Shown: piece by piece, positions 12,775-24,793 of the stretch
Position numbering within the stretch: position 1 is the first letter of the stretch
How the letters are laid out: the number at the start of each line of letters is the position of its first letter
Origin: Dendrobium chrysotoxum
Lineage: Eukaryota > Streptophyta > Magnoliopsida > Asparagales > Orchidaceae
Assembly (NCBI GenBank): GCA_019925795.1
Contig: CM034298.1
Location: 48,944,365 to 49,008,364 of the forward strand
Reading direction: 5' to 3'
Length of the DNA: 64,000 bases
The notes under the pieces: generated by a model
Seen by the model: the letters and a program-made list of their open reading frames with translations, nothing else
Told to the model about the DNA's origin: nothing
Databases searched by the model: none
Program-made: the position numbers and the translations under genes

Positions 12775-12783
12775 GGGAGGGGG
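12775..12783 (+). other. Polypurine tract of element 1
   Basis: GGGAGGGGG lies four bases before the 3' LTR. This is the expected position and composition of the plus-strand priming site. Confidence 0.75.
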
Positions 12784-12787
12784 TTAT

Positions 12788-13288
12788 TGTTAGATCGGCC
12801 TAAGAGGAGCCAGTCTAGCCGATCTAGGAGGGACCGGCCTATGTCTATATCAAGCGGAAGCCTAGTTCCGCCCAAGCTTATCCCGCCCCCTTAGGGTGGG
12901 GTCCACATATTAAGGAAGAGAGAGAGAGAGAGAGAGGGGCGGGTGAGAGGGAAAATTTGAATTGGAGTGGTTGTTTTGACCTTTTACTTTGTATTGTTTG
13001 CTTTTAATAGTTATTTCATCCTAGGGTTAGGGTTATGTGATATTTTGGCTGAATTTGTATAGCTCTTAGGGTTTGATTGAGCTCTAGCTGCCGGCTAGGG
13101 ATTAGGAGAGTTGGATCTTCCTCTTGAATTGAAGATCCATTGTATCTTATTTGTTTTCTTCTATCTTTCATCAATTATCAAGTTTCCCTAGTGTTTTGCC
13201 ACCAAATTTCTTTCAATTTCTGTTTTATCTTGCTGAAATTCAAAATTTCAGTCAAGATTCTTTCGATTTCTGCAAGTATTTCCTATCA
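12788..13288 (+). repeat. 3' LTR of Ty3/gypsy element 1 (501 bp)
   Basis: Starts TGTTAGATCGGCC and ends TTCCTATCA, followed directly by the right GTCAA copy. It is 22 bp longer than the 5' LTR, mainly from a longer GA tract (about 12917-12936) and a 20-bp extra piece (AAATTCAAAATTTCAGTC region) near 13237. Confidence 0.93.
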
Positions 13289-13849
13289 GTCAATGAATAC
13301 TGGAAATAAAAATATAGTGGATAAACTTTAGATCAAATCCTAATAGAACATGTGCATTTTGCAAAAATAAGGGCCATAATAGACTGTCCTAAAAATTCAA
13401 ATAATCTATGATGTTTCAAATTTCTTTCATTTTTGCATATGTTTGACTAAATTAGGACTAACTAGTATGTTTTTACTATTAATTCTTTACTTCTCTTTTA
13501 TGCAAGGTGCGGGTAGAGCAACTGTCATCATGCTAGATGATGTGCTATCTAGATTGATACAGACTGAGCTTAGGCTGAGGTTCATCCTAGCATTTCCTCA
13601 TTAGGTGAATCACATTGTGTCATAAATAGATATGAGGTCTATAACATCTCTTTTTTACTAAAATTTATCCAATAAATTAATATTGTTAAAGCTATGATAC
13701 ATATATTACTTTATAGAACATGATTCTTCAAGCCGTTAGTCATCTACAAATGGCTAGTAAGTGGTAGGTGCAATGCCTTCGCTTTATTTAGGCTTTGGAG
13801 CATTGCCATAATTTAATGCATATAATATATGCAGTTCATCGAGCTCAAT

Positions 13850-14090
13850 CACAACATCATAATTTTGGCATATGGTGGTATCATCTGATGAATATGTACC
13901 ACTTTCTTATAGGGGAAATGACCATCACGCTCTAAGATGAATAGTTTATTCAGTTAGAAGGGTGCATATTGTAGCTTTAGTTGGACCTATAATTGTTGGC
14001 TTTAATTTATGATGGGCAAGTTGGTCAGAGCGCTGTGATGAATTACTCTGAAGTTATCATAAAGCATATGTTGTTTATTATCTTCCAGGT
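13850..14090 (+). pseudogene. Plant mobile domain (PMD) relic 1
   Basis: Conceptual plus-strand translation gives WWYHLMNMYHFLIGEMTITL followed, after stops, by GPIIVGFN and WSERCDELL. These match in order the PMD signature (R-W-x-TFHLxxGEMTxTLxDV ... DGPxVTG ... W...C.ELLG) found in transposon-derived aminotransferase-like/MAIL1-type genes and in some Mutator and gypsy elements. Stops and frameshifts are frequent, so this is a relic. Flanking sequence to about 13500 and 14300 may be more of the same element but is too decayed to assign. Confidence 0.5.
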
Positions 14091-15002
14091 AAACATGATG
14101 TCATAGCAAACTTTCGTATGAGCCACTCAAAGAACTCTTAATAATACCCTTATATTGATTGCGATGAATATTTTATATGTATTCTTACATGAACTTATAT
14201 TTTCCTAGTTTTTTAAGATACCATAGATGCTACATACTTTACATGTTAGGATGTTTCCTGCTGCCTGGTGCATAGTCACATCTATATCTACAATATACAT
14301 AATCACATCTATATCTACAATATTTTTTATTGTTGGAGGATTTGACTATGTTAAACAAATATTTTTTTGGTGGAGGATCTATACTTGTGCACTTCTCTAG
14401 GGAGTTGAATTTATCAATATGTCAAGACATATAAATATGACTAATTTGCATATCTTATAAGTATGATAATGTCAGGAGGTCAATTATCCGCCTATTTTTC
14501 CAATGAATGTTATTGGAAAACCACTTTGATAGATGTGTTTTTCCAGGAATTTGATAATTATCAAGAAAATATTTTTGAGTAATTATTATTAAATTTGCTA
14601 TGACCTTCAAATAGAATGTAAAATGGGTGTGGAAAATATCAATTGGCATATGGATGATATTGATAGTGTTTGATAGTGTGGGGTATAAACATATTGTCTT
14701 AACATCTTCTATAATCATCATACATAAATATATGTGAAACTTTTTATTAAACCATTATAAACAGATCAGCATACTTGATGATAGATTACTTCATACACAC
14801 TAAAGGCCTACAGATTTTTTTTTTTTCAGGTGGACATAGAGAAATGCTAGTATAATGAAATTTACTTTGGATGAAATCACGTAATTACCTAATAGAGTGG
14901 TGCTATCCATTCACATTGAATATAATGCATTCAATCAATGGACTTAACATTATTTCCATATAAAGCATGCCTATGTAAGTCACGAGCCATTTCACATTCT
15001 AT

Positions 15003-15098
15003 GGAGATTGATTTCTAATGCTTTACTATGATTAACGCTTGATGCTCCACGAAGATTAACTTTCGATGCTTTATGGAGATCAACTACTGACGCTCCAC
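15003..15098. repeat. Tandem repeat, four units of 24 bp
   Basis: Units start at 15003, 15027, 15051 and 15075, each of the form (GGA/GAA)GAT(T/C)AA(C)...GA(T/C)GCT(T/C)(C/T)A(C/T). Units 2 and 4 end CTCCAC and units 1 and 3 end CTTTAC/TTTAT, which suggests an older 48-bp period. Eight codons per unit, but no open frame runs through it. Confidence 0.7.
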
Positions 15099-15189
15099 GA
15101 TACTCGACCTACATAGTACCTTTTATATATACATGATCATATACTTATACAAACATAGGACCATTGATTATGAAAGGGATAGTGCATTC

Positions 15190-15784
15190 GAGCGCAAAGT
15201 CATCGATATAATAATATCCACTCTTTGAACTACAATGAAGTATTTCTGAGAGTGATTACTTGGAATCACAATTTTATGATCTGCTAACACCCACACTATA
15301 CATTATAATTATTCTTTTTTGGATGTCTCTAATAGGCATGGCATTAGCTCTAGCCTAGCAAGACACACTTGATTCAATCTCATATTTTGTCATCGTAAGA
15401 TGAGGTAGAGCCAATTATGAAGGATCAATAATTACGAGAATGGATATTATGAATCATTATTAGATATATAACAAATATGGATATTATCCCACACCACTAT
15501 AAGAGAATATAACACTAGTAGTAGGAATAGCCATTATGAGCCCAAATAGATAGATATACATACTTGGAGTAGATGCTATCCCGCTTATAGAACATATCAT
15601 CATTATGTTCTCCTATGGCAATGTAGGAAGACGTAGAAAATATCTATTATGGACTTGTAATATCTTTTGTGAGCGTAGAACCATTGATATAATAATGATC
15701 GTTCTTTGAATTATAGTGGGGTGCTTTTAAGAGTGGTCACTAGGAATCACAATTTTATGGCCTACCAATATCCACACTATACTC
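15190..15784. repeat. Diverged direct repeat pair (about 115 bp each)
   Basis: 15190-15305 and 15670-15784 share GAGCGNANANNCAT(C)GATATAATAAT, TTCTTTGAATTA/CTTTGAACTA, GGAATCACAATTTTATG and CCACACTATAC in the same order, roughly three-quarters identical by eye. They are too short and diverged to call LTRs. They may be remnants of a tandem duplication. Confidence 0.5.
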
Positions 15785-16374
15785 AAAAATAATTCTTTTT
15801 ATAATTATCAAATTCTTATGAAAAACCACTATGCTTGTATCCAAGTGATTTGTCGACAACATCCATTTTAAAAGGCATGATCTGAGTTAGCCTCCAAACA
15901 TGCTATCGCTCTTATAACCATTCTTGTAAGAGGTGCAAACAATCATCTATATTTACATATGTTGGAGTTGATAAATTTAACTTCGTACAAAGTTGTGCAA
16001 GTATAAATCCTCTCAAGGAGTAGTGGGCGAATACTGTCATCTTCTAATGATGGTAAATCTTTTAGATGTAAATGTGAGCTTGATGTATCAAGGAGAAGTA
16101 AATATCTTAAACATATAAAGTATGTAGCTTATAAGGCATATTACAAATATAGAAAAAGGTAAGTCCATATAAGATCCCTATAAAATTTTATTATAATCAA
16201 TGTAGGGGTATTATTGGTGTGTTTATGAGTATCTTATATAAAAGCTTAGTCCGACATCATCATCACCTGGATGATGATACACAGCATCTATGTTGGGATA
16301 ACTTTCGATTAGTTAATAAAAGCACTCTTACTAATTTGACCATCGTAAACTAGGACTAATGATCATAGGTTCAA

Positions 16375-16563
16375 CTAAGCTACATCATTCACCAAAACAT
16401 TAAGAATTATTTGTGTATCTTGGAGCATGATTGTTATCTCCTTTAGTTGAATGCATTTGGCAGGTGACACCATCGTTTTACCAAGATTATGATGAGGTGG
16501 TGTTTTACCAAGATTATGATGAGGTGGTGTTCGAGCTTGAGGGACTACACATATCAATTGCAT
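16375..16563 (-). pseudogene. Plant mobile domain (PMD) relic 2
   Basis: The minus-strand frame contains KCIQLKEITIMLQDTQIILN, which resembles the PMD signature FHLPxGEMTITLQDVxxLLG. Upstream residues include an exact internal repeat TPPHHNLGK twice, produced by a 27-bp tandem duplication (16475-16501, 16502-16528). The piece is short, has stops on either side and lies opposite in orientation to PMD relic 1. The family call rests on one motif. Confidence 0.42.
16475..16528. repeat. Perfect 27-bp tandem duplication
   Basis: GTTTTACCAAGATTATGATG plus seven more bases occurs twice with no mismatch (16475-16501 and 16502-16528). The two copies are identical although the surrounding relic is heavily mutated, so the duplication is recent. 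Confidence 0.85.
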
Positions 16564-17534
16564 TCAATTTCGGCATGCTTTAACGTTTAAATAAAATAAA
16601 TGATTTGCTTTTGCCACTCATTAGTCATTCGTTGATAATTAAACACTTAAAAGTTGAGTTCTGTGAGCTGATATATTTTCCATAGTTTTAATAGTGTTAA
16701 CTTATTATAGAAATTTTTGCAAAAAAGTAAAAATATAGAATTTATCTTCATTCGTGGCTTGATGTGTCCACTAATAATGAGTTGTTAAAATGAATTTCAG
16801 CTTACACTTAGTTTGTATAAATTTACGTATCCCTTTGTCTAGCACAACAGCAGCCTTCATTGTCTGCATCCTAAACCATCACTGTACATGGGAAAAATTA
16901 GAATATTAATAGTAAAAACATGCCAGTTAGTCATAATCATGTCACACACGTGCAAGATCTATAAAAATTTGAAACATCACCAGCTGATACTTTGATTTGT
17001 TGGGCAAGATAACAGTATTATGAACTTTATTCTTGCAAATTGCGCTCATTTTATTGAAATTTTATCTGGGTTTGCGTATTGTAATTTTAATTCCAACACT
17101 CCTTGGCCTTCTAGTTATTCTCTTAATTTTAAGAGGTAATAAAGGAACAGTGCGATGTTCGTGTTTATACAGTGGCCATATTGTTTTCTCAAAGATTACA
17201 TGAAATAATACGTTGTAAGATTGGTTGTATGATCAAATTTAAAGAACTTTGACACAAAAGTTGTATTGTTAAAATATCTCGCTCTTAGTGTAGCGATTGC
17301 ATGTAAACATGAAATATAATATATTTGTGATTTATTACAAGTGCAAGCACACATGTTCAATGTTATAATATCCATTTAGAAAACCCTACGTGATATATTA
17401 AATAGTTGATACTCACGGCTTAAGAAATATTAGCATGGGACATGGTTGTGTGTTATGCTCAATCCTTTATAATGCTATATTCATACATGATACAAATGGG
17501 GTATCTTCTACTAATAGCCACATCTTAACTTCAT
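16564..17534. other. AT-rich DNA, nothing recognised
   Basis: No coding, RNA or repeat feature is supported. Confidence 0.6.
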
Positions 17535-18640
17535 TAGAAAAATATCATCGGTAAAAAGTATACACCACAGTACATCCTCTTATATATGTCTAGTAAGAAC
17601 ATCAATGACTAAAGCAAAACGATATGGGTTTAAAGCTAATCCTTGATGTAATCCAACTAAAATAGGAAAATATTTGGTCAAACCACCATATGTTTGAACA
17701 TGAGTAATAGCTCATGTATACACATTTTTAATTACTTGAATATAAATATTATTAACTTATTTCTTTTCTAGAACTTTTCAGAGAAACTTTATCATATGCT
17801 TTCTCTAAATCAATAAATATCATATGTATATCCTCCTTTCTCTATACTTCTCCATCAAACCTCTCAACAAATATATAGCTTCTATTGTAGACCTACCTGA
17901 CATGAATCCAAACTGATTTTGAGAAACATTAGTATCACGTCGTAACCTATGCTCAATTACCCTCTTCCAGAATTTTAATGTATGGCACATTAACTTAATT
18001 CCTCTATAATTAGCACACTTTTATGCATCACCTTTATTCCTAAAAATAGGAGCTAACACACTCCTCCATTCACCTGACATCTTTTTAGTCTTTAAAATAT
18101 TATTAAAAAGTTTACTAAGCCAAGAATATCTTTGATCTCTTAAGCATTTTCACATCTCTATTGAAATATCATAAAGTTTCACTGTTTTTTAACATTTTAT
18201 TTTCTTTAAAGCCTCTCCAACTTCGGTTTTATTAATACGATGATAAAAATAAAAATATCCATTTTCATTTATGGTTCTAATGTTAGTAAAGTCAACTGTA
18301 TTCTCATAATCTACATTGAAAAGCTTATCAAAATATTTTATCAACTTATGTTGAATATCCTTTTCGAAGAAAAACACTGTTTGATCTTCATCTTTCATAT
18401 ACTTCACTTGAACTAGATCCTTACTTCTCCCATCTCCTTGCTTGACTAACTTATACATATATCTTTTGTCCTCCTTAGTATCTAATCTATTATATAAATC
18501 ACTAAGAGTTAAATTTTTTACATCATATATTACTTTCTTAGACTCCTTACAGACCCTTCTATATATTTTTAAATTTTTTGAGTTTTTATATCTAAATTTT
18601 TTTATAGCAAAATTTTTTATTTTTGATTTTTTCATTCACG
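17535..18640 (-). pseudogene. RTE-like non-LTR (LINE) reverse transcriptase relic A
   Basis: Minus-strand reading from 18635: an ORF of 148 codons with LYNRLDTKEDKRYMYKLVKQ and VKYMKDEDQTVFFFEKDIQ. After stops come FNNILKTKKMSGEWRSVL, CANYRGIKLMCHTLKFWERV-like and QNQFGFMSGRSTIEAIYLLR, then MIFIDLEKAYDKV, LVGLHQGLALNPYRFALVID and LWCILFTDDIF. This is the linker plus fingers and palm of an RTE/BovB-type plant LINE; the FxDD catalytic box survives as FTDD. It is truncated on the 3' side near 17540 and has many stops. The 66-codon frame at 18632-18832 probably continues it upstream. Confidence 0.85.
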
Positions 18641-21600
18641 TGTATTTATTGTCATTGATTTAAGTTTAAAGCTATCATAATGTAATAAGAGCCACTTTAT
18701 GATATCAGGTTCTATAAGCCAATCAAATGCCTCTTTTATTATATTATTTATGTTTGTCATGTGTTGATTAAAAAATGCTGATATTGTTGTTGTTGTCAAC
18801 CTAATACATTTTATCACATACGACATCAACATCAGTTTAATGTCTTTTTAAAGATCTCTTGTACATGTTGCAAACAATATTTATGGCATCCCATGGGAAG
18901 ATTTTCCTACGATCACAAATTTATATATAGTGTATATTTGAGATTATGCATAAGTTTTTTCGAGCATGAATCGACTCCACTAAGTGGTGAAGCATTTATA
19001 AAAGTCACAACCCTAGCTCATTACACTCAAAATAAATTACTGCAAATGCTAAGGGAAGAAATCACCATTTGTGTCAAAATAAACAACAACTATTAATGTG
19101 GCTTTCACTTTCAATTGAGTATCTGTTTCTCTCCTTTTCCTGCTAGGATTGGAAATCTTATATTTTACATATCCATACGATTGAGTCATTGGGTTTCCGA
19201 AATAGTGTAATGGAAGAAGAAGTGATTCGAGTCATTGCTATTGGACTCGGACTTGTTCTGAAAAAGTCAAGGTATTTCGAATTGTTTGTTGACACGGACA
19301 AATGAAGGGAAAACCTCTTTAATTATTCCAATATTGGATCTTGGACATATAGTAGTTCTGAATTGAATCTCTTTAGAAAGATCTGTTCACTAAAGAGGAA
19401 TGTACAGCCTATACTTATGACATTTTTACAAAATTTCCATCTAGAAATGCTTGGTCCAGAAGCCCAAAAATGTTGTGAAAATCAGTGTTAGTGTTGAATT
19501 ATATTCTGTATACAAAGCTAAACATGTTGATAAAAATAGTCTTCATTAATTGAAATAATGAGCATGATTTCTCACAACTTTTAAATTTTGACTTTCCCCT
19601 ACCTTAACGGGTGTTTGCACACACAATGCATGGAGGAAGTCACTAAAGAGAACCTTGTGAGGCGAGCAACTTGAGGCTAATTGCATTCAAATTAAATAGT
19701 TGATGTTGATGTCATCATGAACTTTGTCCTTTTTCCTTCGGCGATACATACATGGTCTTTGTTTCAACACCTCCCACCTTTGAATGGTAGACTCTTAATT
19801 ATTTCCTAATAAGCTAGGAGTGACATATAGATTCCTTTACCACTCATTTTGCCATATATCTTCAATAATATTTTGATTTTACCCTTTCCCTTTGATGACC
19901 CTGATTTCATCCATATCATTCTTCATTTATAAATATTAAATATGCATATATCCAGGTCATGTTTTCCACTCACCTCTAGGAAGCAAAGATTCTTCCAAAT
20001 ACCTTACTTGCTCATATTAGACATGTTTTGGACACAACATTGTCTTCGACATGCTCAGACTTGTTGGAAGCATTTCAAGATAATATTAGCTTTTCATACA
20101 GCTCAAGCATGGTTTGAAGATAAGCACTCACCCATTCAATATCAATGCACGCTCAAAATATATGATGGCGGACAATGCTTAATAAATGCCAATATTGGAG
20201 TACAGGTAATGAAAATTGTTAGATGTGATGACACTTTTTATTATTATATATATATGCTTCATCAGGTGATGCTTTTAATTAAAAAAGTTATAAATTACAA
20301 ATTGCATATTAATAACTGAGAAAATATAACATTATGTCTAAAGCGTGTTGTGCCCTACTATTTAAAGTTATGTCGTGTCGTTGTATCCATGTCATCATTT
20401 CTGTCTGTTCTCCATAGCCTCACCCCTTTTTTACACTATTTTAGTTTGTTAACGTTGTGGATTCTATTTTATTGATACGTATACCTAAAAATTGTAGATG
20501 TTTGATATATTAATCTCACGCATAACTCTTTTCAAACATTTTTTTTATGGCTCATGTATCTATCTTTTATCCTTAAAAATAAAGTTTAGATATATATCAC
20601 AGGCAAAATGTATAAAATTTTGAGAGTAATTGTTGCAGCATGGCTGCCAAAAATTTTTAATCATATTATAAGAACATAGTTAAGCATTTACGTAAAGATG
20701 TTAAAGAATAAGTATATTTTTAGAGTTTAAGTAAAAATAGGGGAATTAAACTTATTACTCAAATGAGAAAGTTTGGGACAATTATATTTAAACCAAAGCA
20801 TTAATTTGATTTTTGCAAGAAAGATCAACAGTGGATATAACTTTTTTTTAATAAATTAAAGAAAATATAGTGAGCAAAAAAAATTCATCCAGTTTTATTT
20901 GTATTGAAAAATTATAGGGCTTTGAATGATCCAATTTTGACTTGATCTAAGCCTATCTTATGATTGTCTCAAAGCCATTCAATTTGATTTGGAGTTGGGT
21001 TATGCTGACTTTGATATTAGGTTCACAGTCAATTCTCGAAATGACAGCCAAAGGGCACGACATAATGTATATTTGCTTTGAAATGCCTCAACCGCAATCA
21101 AAAGCGTCCGATCTTCAATCATTTCGTAAAATGGGTAGTGCAAATGTATTTGAAATATTGAAAAATAGTTGAAAATGATATGCATATTACCTGGTTCACC
21201 GCTCAAAAAATTTATCAACGCACAAGATGAGAGTGAAATTTCTATGTGAGCAAATGCAAATATTAGTTTTATTTTTATTTTTTTCTATTGAAAAATCAAA
21301 ATCAAAATCAATCCCGTCCTTCTAAAATTTTAAAATTAATGGGTACGAGAAATAATTTTTAAATGATTATATTTACAATATCTTTTGATTTATGTAAAAT
21401 TAAAAATAATAGAAAATGTACTCTTTATAATTAAAATTTATTCTTTTAAAATTAAAATTGAAATCTATTATAAAAATAATTCCTTTAATAAATTAAAATA
21501 TTAACATTGAGATGTTTAGGGTGTTAACTTGGTATAATGATTATTTTATATTTTAACATTGTGTAGAAAAAAATATTTTTTATTCACAACTTTTCAAAAT

Positions 21601-22779
21601 TGTCTTATAGTGTAGGCACTGTATAGCAAAGTAGGGTTTAACAGCTTTATTTGACATTTAGTTTGTCATTCTAACAACTTTAAGTTAAATCATTTCTCAT
21701 TATTCACAGCTTCTTCTGTCATGTATTGCATGGACTGTACAGTCAAATAGGTACTGAATGACAATCCTTTTAGTGAACTTTTATGAGTAATGACTTGTCT
21801 TTCTTGATAGACATATATTGTGGGTGATAAAATTGAATCATTTGATGGTATGTAATTATCCAACAAACAACTCTTTGAACTACCATATTAAATGGATGGA
21901 ATAGTGAACTTTATATGCTATAAGTTTTCTTATATATCTGCTTATTTGATCCCTTATGTGTTAGTATTCTCAGAAGTCATTGACATCCACCAGATCTCTT
22001 AGTTAATCCCTTATGTGTTAATATTCTAAAAATCCATTGACAATCCACATGCTCTCTTTGATATTAACAGTTTTTTTTAAAGTAATATTTTGTTAATATC
22101 ATTAAAATTATTGTATGATCTCATTTATGATAGAGATGGCAAGTCGTGGCTATGAAGAAGCTTGTGAAGGCTTGAGTAACCCTCATAGGAAAATCTTTAG
22201 CAGGAGACCTCGAGACAACGTCATTTATGTCAGGAGAATTTATCATGCCAAGTTGAAATTATGAAAGTGGTTGATGGTAAGCTCATTTTTTTCCCCCAAA
22301 CGTATTAATGTCAAAAGAATAACAACTTAAATTAGTTATATTATTGAGAGAAGAGTAACATAAAATTGGTGGTGTAAAGCCCAGGTTGAAGGTGATACTT
22401 TTTTGAAATAAAATTCAATACAAATGGACAAATAAGATAGGTAAGTGATTTGACAATATAGATTTGAAGAAGCAATATGATAGGTTGTGTTGGCTAAAAT
22501 CGAAGGACTTTGTCCTTTTTTGGAATCCACCAGAGCTAGGGTAGGATCCCAATGTGTTAGCTAATCAAATCTATCGATGTTATAAACATCATTTGACAAA
22601 GGGGCAGGACGAGCTATTATTTAAAATACATAGATGAGACTATGGTTAGTAGTAGAGATCCTGGAAGTAATTATCTTAGTGATAGTAGATGAAGATTAAT
22701 GATAAGTTCATCCTTGCAATACATCATTTAGCTGTGTTGCATAATATTCAAATGAAGTGCCATCACGTTTTGTGAAAAA
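18641..22779. other. Decayed intergenic DNA, no gene assigned
   Basis: Several moderate frames occur (19200-19310 plus strand with EEEVIRVIAIGLGLVL; 19942-20319 plus strand, 125 codons; 21000-21218 minus strand) but none matches a family I recognise and none has supporting context. 22140-22230 has a coding-like start (ATGGCAAGTCGTGGC) that soon meets stops. Part of 22140-22780 may be the downstream end of the MULE relic that follows. Confidence 0.45.
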
Positions 22780-22990
22780 AAAAAGTTGTCATGTAAGTTG
22801 CATAAGAAACACATTCATGATTCATTTAACTCAGACTCTACAATAACAAAAGCAAGCTGGAATATATCATTATCAGTGTCAATCGCAATAGTAGTTAGTA
22901 GAGTATCTCTGTACTTTCCTAAAAGAAATTTATCATCTTGATTTAGTACAGGGCGATAGTGACACTATTTAGAAATAGATGGTCCAAAAC
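22780..22990 (-). pseudogene. MULE (Mutator-like) transposase core relic
   Basis: Minus-strand translation from 22964 reads CHYRPVLNQDDKFLLGKYRD, TLLTTIAIDTDNDIFQLAFV and IVESELNES, then a stop, then MCFLCNL. This matches the MULE transposase domain pattern (H-C-R-P-V-I-x-x-D-G-T-x-L-x-GKYxGTLL...D...FPLAFAxVExExxxSWxWFL), including one Asp of the catalytic core. Sequence on both sides is too mutated to follow, and no terminal inverted repeats were found. Confidence 0.75.
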
Positions 22991-24210
22991 TCTAGAACAA
23001 ACTTTTGAAACAATATGATGAAGTAAAATTGATTTTGTAAACTACATATGGCATTCTAGTTTTGATGGCTTCTATGAAACGGTATAAGGATCTGTATGAC
23101 TATTCTTAGCTACCAAAAATTACTATGCCCTGATGTATGTGTCTCAACAATTAAAATTGGCCTCTACTTGACTAATTATCTTCCTTAGTTTCATATCAAT
23201 TTATAGTTATATGCTCGAAATAATAAATTGACATTGGTGGTGTCCCCTATATAATTGGATGCTTACATTTATGCTACATTCAATAATGCAGATACTCTAA
23301 ACAGTTTTAATCGTACTCTTTGTAGCATGCAAATGCCAACCATAAGAGCATGTCACGTGGTCATGATGGGCACAGATAATTGTCAACTTAATTTGTTTGA
23401 AAGGAATATTTTATATTTGACTTTTTTATTTATTGACCATACGTTAATAGCGGTTTGTAGGTCTAATTTATTTTAAGAAAATATAACAACATATAATTAA
23501 AAAGGAATCAATTTTTGTTCTGTAAATGTTTAATGATCTAAGAGACCATCAAAGTTCACAGTTGCATCTCGCTCTTGAGCATTTGAAAAGGTTGAATGAA
23601 CTCGTTATTTAGTATCATCTGATTAGACATTTCAACTCTATTGAATGCCTCACACTTAGTATCTCATGGCCCCTTAACTTGACTGGCTTTGGAATTCCTA
23701 CATAAGGAGCACCCTCAGAATTGGAGTAATATATGTTTAATTCAAGTACATTAAAATCGACATGTGTGGGTTCAGTGGTTCTTGAAATCTATAGAGTTGC
23801 CCTTTTATAAGAGGCACTCCCATTAAGTGAGCATATACTTATAGCGGATGGTGAACAACCAATGTAGGTTCAGTTGATAAAAACTTTTGCAAATCATTTT
23901 GCTCTATGTTTACAGTATCAATCTGGACAGCAGGTTATTCGAAAGCATATATTGACCTGAAAAGCTGTAGAAGATAGCACTAGTCATCATTCATGCCATG
24001 GCACTGATACCATATAATTGTTTGGCAATCACAAATATGGCTTTTTATTCTTTTAATCAAAGCTGAACATGCTCTCGATGGTTTAACTGGTCATTTTTTC
24101 GTGCTTCTTACATTATTGTTAAGGTGTGGCGAAGCCATTATTGGTTTAGCATGTGATTTGGCTCATTTTTCAGCAATTTGCTTTTACTGACAGACTCTAA
24201 ATTCTTCCAG
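22991..24210. other. Non-coding DNA; the right part may be intron
   Basis: No exon is recognised. The 73-codon frame at 23255-23476 has no family resemblance. The last 100 bases before 24211 are T-rich and end TTCTTCCAG, which looks like a plant intron 3' end feeding the exon that follows. Confidence 0.45.
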
Positions 24211-24430
24211 GCTGGGAAGCAATATCCCGTCAAAGACCAATTCATTGCCTTACAGATGTGCAATCTGCCAAACTGATCAGACACCTAATGAGGGTTTATC
24301 GGTCCCTTTAGGCCCATTCCTGTTGCCAGTTTCTAAAAACTGGGAGGGCCCTTATTTCTGCTCTGATTGCAGGCGAAAAAAGGATGCAATGGAAGGTAAG
24401 AGGTCCATGCGAGCGACTGTGTCAAGGTGA
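24211..24430 (+). CDS. Candidate last exon of an unrecognised Cys4 protein (partial)
   Basis: After an intron-like acceptor (TTCTTCCAG, 24202-24210) an open frame runs for about 72 codons to TGA at 24428. It contains PYRCAICQ and PYFCSDCRRKKDAMEG, a CX2C-X30-CX2C arrangement typical of a small zinc-binding fold, with SKNWEGP between the pairs. A polyadenylation signal follows three bases after the stop (24434). A GGTAAGAG near 24393 could instead be a donor. I do not recognise the family and cannot find the upstream exons within the window, so it may be a real gene with a long TE-filled intron or an orphan exon. Confidence 0.45.
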
Positions 24431-24433
24431 AAA

Positions 24434-24439
24434 AATAAA
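24434..24439 (+). terminator. Polyadenylation signal AATAAA after the Cys4 exon
   Basis: AATAAA lies immediately after the stop codon of the candidate exon. It is close for a plant 3' UTR, so transcripts may end a little further on. Confidence 0.35.
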
Positions 24440-24665
24440 CAATGAACTCAGTTGCCAAAACTATAGGCATCCCAGAATATTCAAGCTCGAGGAGATGTGC
24501 ATCCCTGCGTGTTATAAAGTTGATGGATAGAAGGCGAATTAACTGATTGTCATTCATGCATTGATTTTGTAGTGGTTGTTTTATTGTTTATGAACTAACT
24601 AAACATGTCAGAAAGTGTGATGGTTTGATGAATCACTAATCAGTGACAAAGCTTATGTATTTTGA

Positions 24666-24671
24666 TTTATT
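24666..24671 (-). terminator. Polyadenylation signal of the DUF1218 gene
   Basis: AATAAA on the minus strand lies 123 bases beyond the stop at 24794. This gives a 3' UTR of about 150 bases, normal for a plant gene. Confidence 0.6.
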
Positions 24672-24793
24672 GAACATAACTAGTTTCATAATGATATTTT
24701 ACAAGAAAAACCTGTGGTTCACTAACTTCATAACACAGCACACTTATTCTGTGCAACAATTCTAATGAGCATGCTGCTTCACTCCCATAGTTC

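Larger units (their letters stand above)
6580..13288 (+). mobile_element. Old Ty3/gypsy LTR retrotransposon (element 1), complete but dead
   Basis: The element is bounded by LTRs starting TG and ending CA and flanked by a perfect 5-bp duplication, GTCAA (6575-6579 and 13289-13293). It has a primer-binding site, gag, protease, reverse transcriptase, integrase and a chromodomain-like C terminus in the gypsy order (integrase after RT). The two LTRs differ at many sites (about 18 of the first 130 bases by eye), so the insertion is old. Every enzymatic domain is damaged, and a solo LTR interrupts RT. The RT/integrase wording suggests a chromovirus; I cannot fix the lineage. Confidence 0.93.
14091..16374. 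other. Decayed non-genic DNA with small repeats
   Basis: No open gene. Contains the 24-bp tandem repeat at 15003-15098 and a diverged direct repeat of about 115 bp (15190-15305 and 15670-15784). On the minus strand near 15900-16050, phrases such as HYSLRGFILAQLC weakly resemble the C-terminal half of a plant mobile domain, consistent with PMD relic 2 extending this way. Confidence 0.45.

Noticed and set aside
19942..20319. 125-codon plus-strand ORF as a gene
   Set aside because: No recognisable motif, no promoter or splice context, in decayed repeat DNA.
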